A DNA stretch of 64,000 nt from Mycobacterium sp. MYCO198283 (GCF_021213805.1 NZ_JAJQJI010000010.1:105812-169811); one strand, 5' to 3'; counted from the first letter of the stretch, positions 32,315-41,537 are shown. Notes: generated by a model from the sequence alone, not told the origin. Program-made: numbers and translations.

Positions 32315-33463
32315 TCACAGCCCCAGCGACTTGGCGACGATCACCTTCATGACCTCGCTGGTGCCGGCGTAGATGCGGGTGACGCGGGCGTCGGCGTAGA
32401 GCCGGGCGATCGGATATTCGAGCATGTAGCCGTAGCCGCCGAACAGTTGCAGGCACCGGTCGACCACCCTGGCCTGCATCTCGGTGCAGAACAGCTTCAC
32501 CCGCGCCGCGTCGGCGCCCGACAGCACGCCGTCGACGTGGTCGCGCACCGCGCGGTCGAGCATCGCCTGGGCGGCTTCGACCTCCGTGGAGCACGCCGCC
32601 AGCTCGAACTTGGTGTTCTGGAACGACGAGACCGGCGTCCCGAAGGCCTTGCGCTGTTTGACGTAGTCGATGGTGGCGTCGACCGCCGAGCGGGCCTGGG
32701 CGACCGCTCCGACGGCGACGGTGAGCCGCTCCTGGGCCAGGTTGTGGCCCAGGTAGCTGAACGCCTCGCCGTCGGCGCCCAGCAGGTTGGCGGCGGGCAC
32801 CCGGACGTCGGCGAAGGACAGCTCGGCGGTGTCCTGCACCTTGCAGCCGAGCTTCTCCAGCTCGCGGCCGCGCGTGAACCCGGGCATGCCGTCCTCGACG
32901 ACCAGCAGCGACAGTCCCTTGCGGCGATTCTCCGGATCGGACGACGTGCGGGCGACGACGACCACCAGGTCGGCCTGGATGCCGCCGGTGATGAACGTCT
33001 TCGCGCCGTTGAGCACATAGCTTTCGCCGTCTTTGACCGCGGTGGTGCGCACCCCGGCGAGATCGGAGCCGGTGCCGGGTTCGGTCATGGCGATCGCGGT
33101 GAGCAGGGTGCCGGCGGCCAGGCCGGGGAACCAGCGGCCGCGCTGCTCGTCGCTGGCGTAGTGCAGGAAGTACGGCAGGATCACCTCGAGCTGGGTGCGC
33201 ACCGTCGACAGCGTCACCAGCGCCCGGGCGGCCTCCTCCTGCAGCACGACGTTGTAGCGGTAGTCGTCGACGCCGGCGCCGCCGTACTCCTCGGGGATCG
33301 CCATGCCCAGCAGCCCGAGCGCGCCCATCTGCTTGAAGACGTCGCGCGGCATCCGGCCGCCTTTCTCCCACTGCGGGTACTGCGGCACGACCTCCTTGAT
33401 GACGAAGTCGCGAACCAGCGACCGGAACGCCTCGTGGTCGTCGGTGAACAGGTCTCGGCGCAT
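32315..33463 (-). CDS. Acyl-CoA dehydrogenase
   Basis: A 382-aa full-length acyl-CoA dehydrogenase. It has the FAD/CoA motifs TAIAMTEPGTGSDLAG and the flavin strand region, the YGGYGYMLEYPIARLYADAR segment and YAGTSEVMK near the C-terminus. The residue that is a catalytic Glu in short-chain enzymes (YEGTSE) is Ala here, as in isovaleryl-type enzymes whose base lies on another helix. It is the last gene of the 37802-32315 operon. Confidence 0.92.
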   Translation of the reverse strand: MRRDLFTDDHEAFRSLVRDFVIKEVVPQYPQWEKGGRMPRDVFKQMGALGLLGMAIPEEYGGAGVDDYRYNVVLQEEAARALVTLSTVRTQLEVILPYFLHYASDEQRGRWFPGLAAGTLLTAIAMTEPGTGSDLAGVRTTAVKDGESYVLNGAKTFITGGIQADLVVVVARTSSDPENRRKGLSLLVVEDGMPGFTRGRELEKLGCKVQDTAELSFADVRVPAANLLGADGEAFSYLGHNLAQERLTVAVGAVAQARSAVDATIDYVKQRKAFGTPVSSFQNTKFELAACSTEVEAAQAMLDRAVRDHVDGVLSGADAARVKLFCTEMQARVVDRCLQLFGGYGYMLEYPIARLYADARVTRIYAGTSEVMKVIVAKSLGL

Positions 33464-33475
33464 GGGTGCTCCTCC

Positions 33476-34621
33476 TCAGGACAGCAGTTCGACGACGGTC
33501 GCGTTGGCGGTTCCGCCGCCTTCGCACATGGTCTGCAGCCCGTAGCGGATGCCGCCCGCCCGCATGTGGTGCAGCATCCGGGTGAGCAGCACGGCGCCGG
33601 ACGCGCCGAGCGGGTGGCCGAGCGCGATCGCGCCGCCCAGCGGGTTCAGGCGGGCCTCGGCGGCGCCGGTCTCGGCGAGCCACGCCAGCGGCACCGGCGC
33701 GAACGCCTCGTTGACCTCGAAGACCCCGATGTCGCCGACGTCGAGGCCGGCCTTGCGCAGCACCTTCTCGGTCGCCGGGATCGGCCCGGTGAGCATCAGC
33801 ACCGGGTCGGCGCCCGCAACCGCGCCGGCGACGTAGCGGGCGATCGGCCGCATGCCCAGCTCCGCGGCCTTGTCGGCGGTCGTGACCAGCACGGCGGCCG
33901 CGCCGTCGGAGATCTGCGACGAGTTGCCGGCGTGGATCACGCCGTCTTCGCGGAACGCGGGCTTCAGGCCGGCGAGCGTGTCGACGGTGGTGCCGCGGCG
34001 GATTCCCTCGTCGGCCGTCACGGTGGCGTCGCCGGTGTCGACGGCCACGATCTGGTCGGTGAACGCACCGCCGTCCTGGGCCGCCGCGGCCAGTTCGTGG
34101 GAGCGGGCGGAGTACTCGTCGAGCCGGGTGCGGGAGAAGCCCCAGCGCTCGGCGATCAACTCCGCGGAGAGGCCCTGGTTGAACGAGAAGCCGTCGTAGC
34201 GCTCCAGCACCTTCGGCCCGTAGGGCGTGCCGGTGGCGCGCGCCGAGCCCAAGGGCACCCGGCTCATCACCTCGACGCCGCCGGCCACCACCACGTCCTG
34301 CTGGCCGGACATCACCGCGTGGACGGCGAAGTCGACGGCCTGCTGGCTGGATCCGCACGCCCGGTTCACGGTGGTCCCCGGGATGGCCTCGGGCCAGCCG
34401 GCCGCCAGCACGCTGAACCGGCCGATGTTGCTCGACTGGTCGCCCACCTGGGATACGCAACCCCACACCACGTCGTCCACCAGCTGCGGGTCCAGTCCGG
34501 TGCGGGCTGCCAGCTCGCCCAGCACCACCGCGGACAGGTCGGCGGCGTGCATGCCCGCCAACCCGCCGTTGCGCTTGCCCACCGGCGTGCGGACGGCGTC
34601 GACGATGACGGTTTCGCGCAT
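33476..34621 (-). CDS. Thiolase (acetyl-CoA acetyltransferase family)
   Basis: A 381-aa thiolase. The nucleophilic Cys89 is in NRACGSS, the GHPLGASG motif gives His336, and the second catalytic cysteine Cys366 is in MCEGGGTAN. It would release acetyl-CoA or propionyl-CoA from a 3-ketoacyl-CoA. The gene lies between the acyl-CoA dehydrogenase and a CaiB transferase, fitting a beta-oxidation operon. Confidence 0.93.
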   Translation of the reverse strand: MRETVIVDAVRTPVGKRNGGLAGMHAADLSAVVLGELAARTGLDPQLVDDVVWGCVSQVGDQSSNIGRFSVLAAGWPEAIPGTTVNRACGSSQQAVDFAVHAVMSGQQDVVVAGGVEVMSRVPLGSARATGTPYGPKVLERYDGFSFNQGLSAELIAERWGFSRTRLDEYSARSHELAAAAQDGGAFTDQIVAVDTGDATVTADEGIRRGTTVDTLAGLKPAFREDGVIHAGNSSQISDGAAAVLVTTADKAAELGMRPIARYVAGAVAGADPVLMLTGPIPATEKVLRKAGLDVGDIGVFEVNEAFAPVPLAWLAETGAAEARLNPLGGAIALGHPLGASGAVLLTRMLHHMRAGGIRYGLQTMCEGGGTANATVVELLS

Positions 34622-34640
34622 GGCTCTCGATCTCCTCGAC

Positions 34641-35852
34641 TCAGGGGTATGCGGGGCCGATGGCGCCGCGGTCGCGCAGCGCGGCGATCTCCGCCGCGGT
34701 GTAGCCGAATTCGCCGAGCACGCGGTCGGTGTGCTCGCCCAGCCCCGGCACCGCGCCCATCGGGAACTCGAACCCGGCGATCACCGGCGGCGGCAGCAGT
34801 GCCGGCACCGCGCCGTTCGGGGTGTCGACGTCGCGCCAGCGGTCGCGCGCCGCGAGGTGCGGATGGGCGATCACCTCGCTGGGCAGGTTGTAGCGCGAGT
34901 TGCCGATCCCGGCGGCGTCCGCCGTCGCCTGGATGTCGGCCAGGTCGTGGCGGGCGCACCAGTCGGCGATCGCCTCGTCGAGCACGGCGCGGTGTTCGAC
35001 GCGGCCGGCGTTGGTGGCGAACCGGGGATCGTCGGCGAGGTCGGGACGCGCCACGATGTCGCGGGCCAGCCGCTGCCACTCCCCGTCGTTGGTGGTGCCG
35101 AGCACCACCTGCTGGCCGTCGCGGGTGCCGAATGCCCCGTAGGGCGCCACGGCCGGCGAGCTCATGCCCAGTGGCTGCTGGTCGATCCCGGAGTGCAGCG
35201 TGTAGTTCAGCTGGTATCCCATGACCTCGGTCATGGTGTCGAAGAGGCTGACGGCGGCGGAGTTCCCGGTGTTGGGGCCGTCGGGCCGGCGGTCGCGGGC
35301 ATACAGCAGCGCCATGATCGACAGCGCCGCGTACAGCCCGCTGCTCACGTCGGCCACCGGCGGGCCGGGTTTGGCCGGCGCGCCGGGATATCCGGTGACC
35401 GCGCAGGTGCCCGATTCCGCCTGGATGAGCAGGTCGTAGGCGCGTTTGTGCGACAGCGGGCCGCCGGGCCCGTAGCCGTCGATCTCGACGCAGATGACGT
35501 CGGGATGGCGCTCGGCCATGTCCGACGGCGACACCTTCAGCCGCGCCGTCGAGCCCGGGGCGAGGTTCGACACCAACGCGTCGGCGCCGTCGAGCAGCCG
35601 GTGCAGCACGCCGATCCCCTCGGCCGACTTGAGGTCCAGCGTCACCGACTCCTTGCCGCGGTTGCACCACACGAAGTGCGCGGCCTGCCCCTTGACGACG
35701 TCGTCGTAGTGGCGGGCGAAGTCGCCGCCGCGGGGGTTCTCCACCTTGATGACGCGCGCCCCGAAGTCGGCCAGCGTGCGGGTGCACATCGGCGCGGACA
35801 CCGCCTGCTCCAGGGTGACGACGGTGACGCCGCTCAGCGGTGCGGTGGTCAC
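34641..35852 (-). CDS. CaiB/BaiF-family (family III) CoA transferase 1
   Basis: A 403-aa family III CoA transferase. It has the start motif LSGVTVVTLEQAVSAPMCTR, and the catalytic aspartate is in RAYDLLIQAESG (Asp in the YD-L-QA pattern). It would move CoA between acids, for example from succinyl- or acetyl-CoA. The GTG start overlaps the upstream SDR stop. It lies in the 37802-32315 operon. Confidence 0.9.
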   Translation of the reverse strand: MTTAPLSGVTVVTLEQAVSAPMCTRTLADFGARVIKVENPRGGDFARHYDDVVKGQAAHFVWCNRGKESVTLDLKSAEGIGVLHRLLDGADALVSNLAPGSTARLKVSPSDMAERHPDVICVEIDGYGPGGPLSHKRAYDLLIQAESGTCAVTGYPGAPAKPGPPVADVSSGLYAALSIMALLYARDRRPDGPNTGNSAAVSLFDTMTEVMGYQLNYTLHSGIDQQPLGMSSPAVAPYGAFGTRDGQQVVLGTTNDGEWQRLARDIVARPDLADDPRFATNAGRVEHRAVLDEAIADWCARHDLADIQATADAAGIGNSRYNLPSEVIAHPHLAARDRWRDVDTPNGAVPALLPPPVIAGFEFPMGAVPGLGEHTDRVLGEFGYTAAEIAALRDRGAIGPAYP

Positions 35853-36610
35853 ATCACCATGCCGCCGTCGACCGGCAGCACCTGCCCGGTGACGTAGGAC
35901 GCCGCGTCCGACGCCATGAACACGAACGCGCCCGCGACCTCCTCGGGATCGGCCCACCGCTTCATCGGGATCCGGTTCATCATGTTCGCGGCGAACTTCT
36001 CGTTGGTGCGGATGGTCTCGGTCATCGGCGTCGCCGCCAGCGGCGCGAGTGCGTTGACGCAGATGCGCTGGGTGGCGAGCTCGCGGGCCAGCGACTTGGT
36101 GAACCCGATGATCCCGGCTTTCGCCGCCGAGTAGTTGACCTGCCCGAGCGTGCCGGTGAGGCCAGCCGCCGAGGTGACGTTGATGACGCGGCCGGTGCCG
36201 TCGGTCGGCAGGTGCGGCAGCGCCGCCTGGGTGACGGTGAATGCGCCGAGCACGTGGACGTCGAACAGCAGCCGCATCGACTCCGGTGTCGTCTTGGCGA
36301 ACATCGCCGGCTTCGTCACGCCGGCGTTGTTGACGACAATGTGCAGGTGGTCGCCGCCGAGTGCGGCGGCGCGCGCGGCCGCCGCCTGCGCGGACTCGGG
36401 GTCGGTGACGTCGAGCGCGGCGCCTTCGGCCGTGCCGCCGGCATCGGTGATCCGCCGCGCCACCGCCGCGGCGGCCTCGGCGTCGAGGTCGGTGACCAGT
36501 ACCGCGGCGCCGGCGGTCGCGAGCGCCTGGGCGACGGCCGAGCCGATGCCGCCCGCGGCGCCGGTGACCAGGGCGGCGCGGCCGCCGAGATCGAAGTAGG
36601 TGCGTGTCAT
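35849..36610 (-). CDS. Short-chain dehydrogenase/reductase
   Basis: A 253-aa SDR with VTGAAGGIG (15-23), NNAG (94-97), Ser147, and Tyr160/Lys164 in NYSAAKAG. Ends with GQVLPVDGGM. It resembles 3-hydroxyacyl-CoA dehydrogenases of mycobacterial catabolic operons. It lies 13 bases after the acyl-CoA dehydrogenase gene and shares 4 bases with the CaiB gene. Confidence 0.93.
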   Translation of the reverse strand: MTRTYFDLGGRAALVTGAAGGIGSAVAQALATAGAAVLVTDLDAEAAAAVARRITDAGGTAEGAALDVTDPESAQAAAARAAALGGDHLHIVVNNAGVTKPAMFAKTTPESMRLLFDVHVLGAFTVTQAALPHLPTDGTGRVINVTSAAGLTGTLGQVNYSAAKAGIIGFTKSLARELATQRICVNALAPLAATPMTETIRTNEKFAANMMNRIPMKRWADPEEVAGAFVFMASDAASYVTGQVLPVDGGMVM

Positions 36611-36623
36611 GGTTGCTTTCGGG

Positions 36624-37802
36624 TCAGTAGCTGCGGGGCAGGCCGAGGACGTGCTCGCCGAGGAAGTTCAGGATCATCTCCTGGCTCACCGGCGCGATCT
36701 TCATCAGCCGCGACTCCCGGAAGTACCGCGACACGTGGTACTCCTCCGAATAGCCCATCCCGCCGTGCAGCTGCAGGGCGCGGTCGGCCGCCCCGAAGCC
36801 GGCGTCGGCGCACAGGTACTTGGCGGTGTTCGCCTCCCGGCCGCAGGGTTTGCCGTGGTCGTAGAGCCAGGTGGCCTTGCGCAGCACCAGCTCGGCGGCG
36901 TCGAGCCGGGCCAGCGAGTCGGCGAGCGGGAACTGCAGGCCCTGGTTCATGCCGATCGGCCGGTTGAACACCACGCGCTCGTTGCCGTAGCGCACCGCCT
37001 TCTCGAGCGCGACGCGGCCGATGCCCAGCGCTTCGGCGGCGATGAGCATGCGTTCGGGGTTGAGCCCGTCGAGGATGTACTTGAAACCCTTGCCCTCGTC
37101 GCCGACGCGGTCCTCGACCGGCACCATCAGGTCGTCGATGAACAGCTCGTTGCTGCTGACGGCGTTGCGCCCCATCTTGGTGATCGGCCGGATGTCGACG
37201 TGGTCGCGGTCGAGGTCGGTGAGGAAGAGCGTCATGCCGTCGGTCTTCTTCTCCACCTGGTCGAACGGCGTGGTGCGGGTGAGCAGCAGGATCTTCTCCG
37301 ACTCCAGCGCCTTGGAGATCCACACCTTGCGGCCGTTCACGCGGTAGTGGTCGCCCTCGCGGCGGGCGAAGGTGGTGATGCGCGAGGTGTCCAGTCCCGC
37401 ACCGGGTTCGGTGACGCCGAAGCACACGTGCAGGTCGCCGTCGACGATGCGCGGCAGGGTGCGGGCCTTGAGTTCGTCGGAGCCGTGCTTCACCACCGGC
37501 TGCATCCCGAAGATTGTCAGGTGGATGGCGCTCGCGCCGTTCATCGCCGCCCCGGACCGCGCGACCTCCTCGAGCAGCAAGGTGGCCTCGGTGATGCCGA
37601 GGCCGTGCCCGCCGTACTCCTCCGGGATCGTCATGCCGAGCCAGCCGCCCGAGGCGATCGCGTCGTAGAACTCCTGCGGGAACTCGTGCGCCTGGTCCTT
37701 GCGCATCCAGTACTCGTCGTCGAACTTGCGGCACAGCTCGGCGACCGACGAGCGGATGATCTGCTGGTCTTCGGTCAGCTCGAAGTTCATGCCGTCCGAC
37801 AC
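36624..37802 (-). CDS. Acyl-CoA dehydrogenase family protein
   Basis: A 392-aa acyl-CoA dehydrogenase. FELTEDQQIIRSSVAELC begins the N-terminal helix domain; CFGVTEPGAGLDTSRI is the flavin loop; and YGNERVVFNRPIGMNQGLQ and LHGGMGYSEEYHVSRYFR are helical segments. The C-terminal residue set reads KIAPVSQEMI, so the usual YEGTSE base position is changed. GTG 37802 has GGAGG about 5 bases upstream. First gene of the 37802-32315 operon, 61 bp from an operator. Confidence 0.9.
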   Translation of the reverse strand: MSDGMNFELTEDQQIIRSSVAELCRKFDDEYWMRKDQAHEFPQEFYDAIASGGWLGMTIPEEYGGHGLGITEATLLLEEVARSGAAMNGASAIHLTIFGMQPVVKHGSDELKARTLPRIVDGDLHVCFGVTEPGAGLDTSRITTFARREGDHYRVNGRKVWISKALESEKILLLTRTTPFDQVEKKTDGMTLFLTDLDRDHVDIRPITKMGRNAVSSNELFIDDLMVPVEDRVGDEGKGFKYILDGLNPERMLIAAEALGIGRVALEKAVRYGNERVVFNRPIGMNQGLQFPLADSLARLDAAELVLRKATWLYDHGKPCGREANTAKYLCADAGFGAADRALQLHGGMGYSEEYHVSRYFRESRLMKIAPVSQEMILNFLGEHVLGLPRSY

Positions 37803-37863
37803 ATCTGCCTCCCGTTGTCCGGCCGGACCGCGAACCCGCAGGACGACCCCGTTCTCCGCTGTG

Positions 37864-37878
37864 GAGAGTACGCTTCTC
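37864..37878. promoter_or_regulatory. GAGAGT-ACG-CTTCTC operator
   Basis: A 10/12 match, 61 bp upstream of the 37802 start. GTTCTC at 37851-37856 and GAGAAT at 37885-37890 provide extra half-sites. With the site at 37976 it occupies the divergent promoter region between the two operons. Confidence 0.55.
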
Positions 37879-37975
37879 GGCGCGGAGAATCGCAACGGGG
37901 TCGACGGTCCCGGCTCCGGCCCTGCGTCCTGCATTGACTAATTCCGTCCGCTCTGGAAACCTACTACTCGCAACG

Positions 37976-37990
37976 GAGAACACGATTCTC
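37976..37990. promoter_or_regulatory. GAGAAC-ACG-ATTCTC operator
   Basis: An 11/12 match ending 18 bp upstream of the CMD-like gene start at 38009, which follows an ACAGGAG ribosome site. Confidence 0.65.
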
Positions 37991-38008
37991 GCATGACAGG
38001 AGTGGGCT

Positions 38009-38542
38009 ATGCGGTTGGCACCGCTGCCGGCGGACGAATGGGACGACGAGGTCGTCGACTCGCTTCGAGGGTTCCTCCCTCGCGCCCGGCAGAACCCGGA
38101 CGGCGCCGGCAACGCGATGTCCACGCTGGTGCGGCATCCGGCGCTGACGAAGGCGTTCATGCCGCTGAACCTGCACCTGCTGTTCAGCTCGACGCTGCCG
38201 CCCCGGTGGCGTGAGCTGGCCATCCTCCGCGTGGCCCACCGGCGCCGAAGCGCCTACGAGTGGGAGCACCACAAGGAGATGGCCGCGTTCCTCGGCCTCA
38301 CCGACGAGGAGGTGGCCGCCGTGCGCGACGGCCAGGCCGCCGACGACTTCGAGCGGCTGCTGCTCGCAGCGGTCGACGAACTCGACGACAACAACGGATT
38401 GACCGACGAGACGTGGCACGCCCTGGGTGAGCGGCTCGACGACCGGCAGCGCATGGACTTCGTCTTCACTGTCGGCACCTACAACATGCTGGCCATGGCG
38501 TTCAACACGTTCGGCATACAGCTCGACAAGCACGAAAGGTAA
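38009..38542 (+). CDS. CMD/AhpD-like protein 2
   Basis: A 177-aa paralogue of the 5652 protein, the same length and with the same landmarks: LPADEWDDEV at the start, WRELAILRVA, YEWEHHKEMAAFLG, DELDDNNG and a shared NTFGI near the end. No CxxC pair, so peroxidase activity is unlikely. Here it is the first gene of the module, directly before Rieske oxygenase 2, with a palindrome in its promoter. Confidence 0.87.
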   Translation: MRLAPLPADEWDDEVVDSLRGFLPRARQNPDGAGNAMSTLVRHPALTKAFMPLNLHLLFSSTLPPRWRELAILRVAHRRRSAYEWEHHKEMAAFLGLTDEEVAAVRDGQAADDFERLLLAAVDELDDNNGLTDETWHALGERLDDRQRMDFVFTVGTYNMLAMAFNTFGIQLDKHER

Positions 38543-38547
38543 GTACG

Positions 38548-39870
38548 GTGGCGCATTTCCCGAAACCCGCGGCGGGCAGCTGGACCGAGAACTGGCCCGA
38601 GCTCGGCACCGCACCGGTGGACTACACCGACTCGATCGATCCCGAGCAGTGGAAGCTGGAGCAGCAGGCCATCTTCCGCAAGCTGTGGCTGCACGTCGGA
38701 CGTGTGGAGCGGCTCCCCAAGACGGGCAGCTACTTCACCCGCGAGCTGCCGTCGGTCGGCGCCGGCACGTCGATCATCGTCAACAAGGACAAAGACGGCA
38801 CCATCCGGGCCTTTTACAACATGTGCCGCCACCGCGGGAACAAGCTGGTGTGGAACGACTACCCGGGCGAGGAGGTCTCCGGGAGCTGCCGCCAGTTCAC
38901 CTGCAAGTACCACGCCTGGCGGTACGCGCTCAACGGCGAACTGACGTTCATCCAGCAGGAGGACGAGTTCTTCGACGTCGACAAGGCGGACTACCCGCTC
39001 AAGCCGGTGCGCTGCGAGGTGTGGGAAGGCTTCATCTTCGTCAACTTCGACGACGACGCCGAGCCGCTGGAGGACTACCTCGGCGAGTTCGGGCAGGGCC
39101 TCAAGGGCTACCCGTTCCACGAGATGACCGAGGTCTACAGCTACCGCGCGGAGGTCAACTCGAACTGGAAGCTGTTCATCGACGCCTTCGTCGAGTTCTA
39201 CCACGCACCGATCCTGCACATGAAGCAGGCGACGCCGGAGGAGGCCGCGAAACTGGCCAAGGTGGGCTTCGAGGCGCTGCACTACGACATCAAGGGTCAG
39301 CACTCGATGATCTCGTCCTGGGGTGGCATGAGCCCGCCGAAGGACCTCAACATGGTGAAGCCGATCGAGCGGATCCTGCACAGCGGCCTGTTCGGCCCGT
39401 GGGACCGGCCCGACATCAAGGGCATCCTGCCCGACGAGCTGCCGCCGGCCGTCAACCCGGCGCGCCAGCCGACCTGGGGCCAGGACTCGTTCGAATTCTT
39501 CCCGAATTTCACGCTGCTGCTGTGGGTTCCGGGCTGGTACCTCACCTACAACTACTGGCCGACCGCCGTGGACAAGCACATCTTCGAGGCCAACCTGTAC
39601 TTCGTGCCGCCGAAGAACACCCGGCAGCGGCTCTCCCAGGAGCTCGCCGCGGTGACCTTCAAGGAGTACGCGCTGCAGGACGCCAACACGCTCGAGGCCA
39701 CGCAGACCCAAATCGGCACGCGGGCGGTCACCGAGTTCCCGCTGTGCGACCAGGAGATCCTGTTGCGCCACCTGCATCACACCGCCCACAAGTACGTCGA
39801 CGCCTACAAGGCGAGCCTGGCCGAGCAGGCCGCCAGCAACGGCAACGCGAGGAGCACCGTCAATGTCTGA
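38548..39870 (+). CDS. Rieske oxygenase alpha subunit 2
   Basis: A 440-aa oxygenase large subunit homologous to 3174. It has complete Rieske ligands: Cys93-Arg-His95 (MCRHRG) and Cys119-Lys-Tyr-His122 (TCKYHAWRY), with a 23-residue spacing identical to the first copy. The mononuclear iron site reads DAFVEFYHAPILH. It would insert oxygen into a ring or hydrocarbon using electrons from a reductase such as 1290. GTG 38548 follows the CMD stop by 5 bases; overlaps the next gene by 8. Confidence 0.94.
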   Translation: MAHFPKPAAGSWTENWPELGTAPVDYTDSIDPEQWKLEQQAIFRKLWLHVGRVERLPKTGSYFTRELPSVGAGTSIIVNKDKDGTIRAFYNMCRHRGNKLVWNDYPGEEVSGSCRQFTCKYHAWRYALNGELTFIQQEDEFFDVDKADYPLKPVRCEVWEGFIFVNFDDDAEPLEDYLGEFGQGLKGYPFHEMTEVYSYRAEVNSNWKLFIDAFVEFYHAPILHMKQATPEEAAKLAKVGFEALHYDIKGQHSMISSWGGMSPPKDLNMVKPIERILHSGLFGPWDRPDIKGILPDELPPAVNPARQPTWGQDSFEFFPNFTLLLWVPGWYLTYNYWPTAVDKHIFEANLYFVPPKNTRQRLSQELAAVTFKEYALQDANTLEATQTQIGTRAVTEFPLCDQEILLRHLHHTAHKYVDAYKASLAEQAASNGNARSTVNV

Positions 39871-40207
39871 GTCGCAGGAACGGCTGCTGCCCGAGGAGTT
39901 CGCCGACCTCGAGCGCTTCAAGGACTGGATCCTCGCCACCGAGCCCGAGCGGTACGCCAAGCGGTTGGCGTCGACGATGGAGGAGATGCAGGAGCTCTAC
40001 GACGTCGGCATGGCGCGGCTGGAGGAGGTCATGGAGTATCTCGACGCGCGGTTCCCCTTGCACGACATGCCCGATGACGCCAAGCGGCTCATGCATCTGA
40101 TGCAGTCCGTGGTGATGGTCAGCTTCCCCGTCGAGGTGTGGAAGCAGCCCCGCGTGCTCGACAGCGGCGCCGCCTGGGTGGAGCTCGTGCGCGAGCCGGT
40201 GGTCTAG
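39863..40207 (+). CDS. Unknown ~114-aa helical protein paired with Rieske oxygenase 2
   Basis: A 114-aa paralogue of the 4454 protein. Common positions: FADLERFKDW against FAELEPFAETW, ILATEPER against LATETER, STM, YD, RL, MEYLDARFPL, PDDA, LMHLMQS, VMV and VEVWKQP. Like its paralogue it overlaps or abuts a Rieske gene. No cysteine clusters, no signal peptide. The recurrence next to two different Rieske alpha subunits makes an accessory, stabilising or specificity role likely, but no characterised homologue is known to me. Confidence 0.87.
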   Translation: MSESQERLLPEEFADLERFKDWILATEPERYAKRLASTMEEMQELYDVGMARLEEVMEYLDARFPLHDMPDDAKRLMHLMQSVVMVSFPVEVWKQPRVLDSGAAWVELVREPVV

Positions 40208-40223
40208 TGCCGCACCCATCGCC

Positions 40224-40238
40224 GAGAACACCGTTCTT
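40224..40238. promoter_or_regulatory. GAGAAC-ACC-GTTCTT operator (weak)
   Basis: A 9/12 match, 48 bp before the amidohydrolase at 40287. It is less symmetric than the others but is in the right place. Confidence 0.4.
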
Positions 40239-40286
40239 GACGCGAATCGGCCGAAATCCGTCGACAACCGTCGTGTCGGTGGCCCC

Positions 40287-41537
40287 ATGCTGACCCTGCG
40301 GGCTGCCGGCTTGCTGGACGTCGATGCCGGGGAGATCGTCCGCCCCGGCATCGTCGTTGTCGACGGCGACCGGATCACCGCCGTCGGCGGAGCCGACAAT
40401 TCGACCGCCGTCGGCGGCCGACCCGGGCCCGACGACGAGGTCATCGATCTCGGCGACGCGATCCTGCTGCCCGGGCTGATGGACATGGAGGTCAACCTGC
40501 TCATGGGCGGCCGCGGCGAGAACCCCGGGCTGTCGCAGGTGCAGGACGACCCGCCGACCCGGATGCTGCGGGCGGTCGGCAACGCCCGCCGCACGCTGCG
40601 CGCGGGGTTCACCACCGTGCGCAACCTCGGGCTGTTCGTCAAGACGGGCGGGTATCTGCTCGACGTCGCGCTCGGCAAGGCCATCGACGCGGGCTGGATC
40701 GACGGGCCGCGCATCGTCCCGGCGGGCCATGCGATCACCCCGACCGGCGGCCATCTCGACCCGACGATGTTCGCCGCGTTCATGCCCGGCGCGCTGGAGC
40801 TGACCGTCGAGGAGGGCATCGCCAACGGGGTCGACGAGATCCGCAAGGCGGTGCGCTACCAGATCAAGCACGGCGCGCAGCTGATCAAGGTGTGTGTCTC
40901 CGGCGGCGTCATGTCGCTCACGGGTGAGGCCGGCGCGCAACACTATTCGGACGAGGAACTGCGGGCGATCGTCGACGAGGCGCACCGGCGCGGGTTGCGC
41001 GTCGCGGCGCACACCCACGGCGCCGAGGCGGTCAAGCACGCGGTGGCCTGCGGGATCGACTGCATCGAGCACGGTTTCCTGATGGACGACGAGGCCATCC
41101 AGATGCTCGTCGACCACGACCGCTTCCTGGTGACCACCCGGCGGCTGGCGCAGGCGATGGACGTCTCCCGGGCGCCGAAGGAGCTGCAGGACAAGGCCGC
41201 CCAGATGTTCCCGAAGGCGGAGACCTCGATCAAGGCGGCCTACGAGGCGGGGGTGAAGATCGCGGTCGGCACCGACGCGCCGGCCATCCCGCACGGCCGC
41301 AACGCCGACGAGCTGGTGACGCTGGTCGAGTGGGGCATGCCGCCCGCGGCGGTGCTGCGCGCCGCGACCACGGTGGCCGCGGAGCTCATCAACGTCACCG
41401 ACCGCGGCCGGCTCGCCGAGGGGCAACTGGCCGACATCATCGCGGTGCCCGGCGATCCGCTCGCCGACATCCGCGTTACGCGAGACGTCAACTTTGTAAT
41501 GAAGGGCGGTAGGGTCTTCCGACATGACGACGCCTGA
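40287..41537 (+). CDS. Imidazolonepropionase-like amidohydrolase with HxH motif replaced by ExN
   Basis: A 416-aa amidohydrolase. The N-terminal barrel strand reads LPGLMDMEVNLL, where the family has PGLxDxHxH: His-x-His is Glu68-Val-Asn70. The other ligands look intact: the lysine in LIKVCVSGG, His in VAAHTHGAEA, His in DCIEHGFL and Asp in VGTDAPAIPHG. Loss of the two histidines would change one metal site. The C-terminus resembles the truncated gene at 1-186. It may act on a lactam, lactone or ring product (inference). Confidence 0.87.
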   Translation: MLTLRAAGLLDVDAGEIVRPGIVVVDGDRITAVGGADNSTAVGGRPGPDDEVIDLGDAILLPGLMDMEVNLLMGGRGENPGLSQVQDDPPTRMLRAVGNARRTLRAGFTTVRNLGLFVKTGGYLLDVALGKAIDAGWIDGPRIVPAGHAITPTGGHLDPTMFAAFMPGALELTVEEGIANGVDEIRKAVRYQIKHGAQLIKVCVSGGVMSLTGEAGAQHYSDEELRAIVDEAHRRGLRVAAHTHGAEAVKHAVACGIDCIEHGFLMDDEAIQMLVDHDRFLVTTRRLAQAMDVSRAPKELQDKAAQMFPKAETSIKAAYEAGVKIAVGTDAPAIPHGRNADELVTLVEWGMPPAAVLRAATTVAAELINVTDRGRLAEGQLADIIAVPGDPLADIRVTRDVNFVMKGGRVFRHDDA

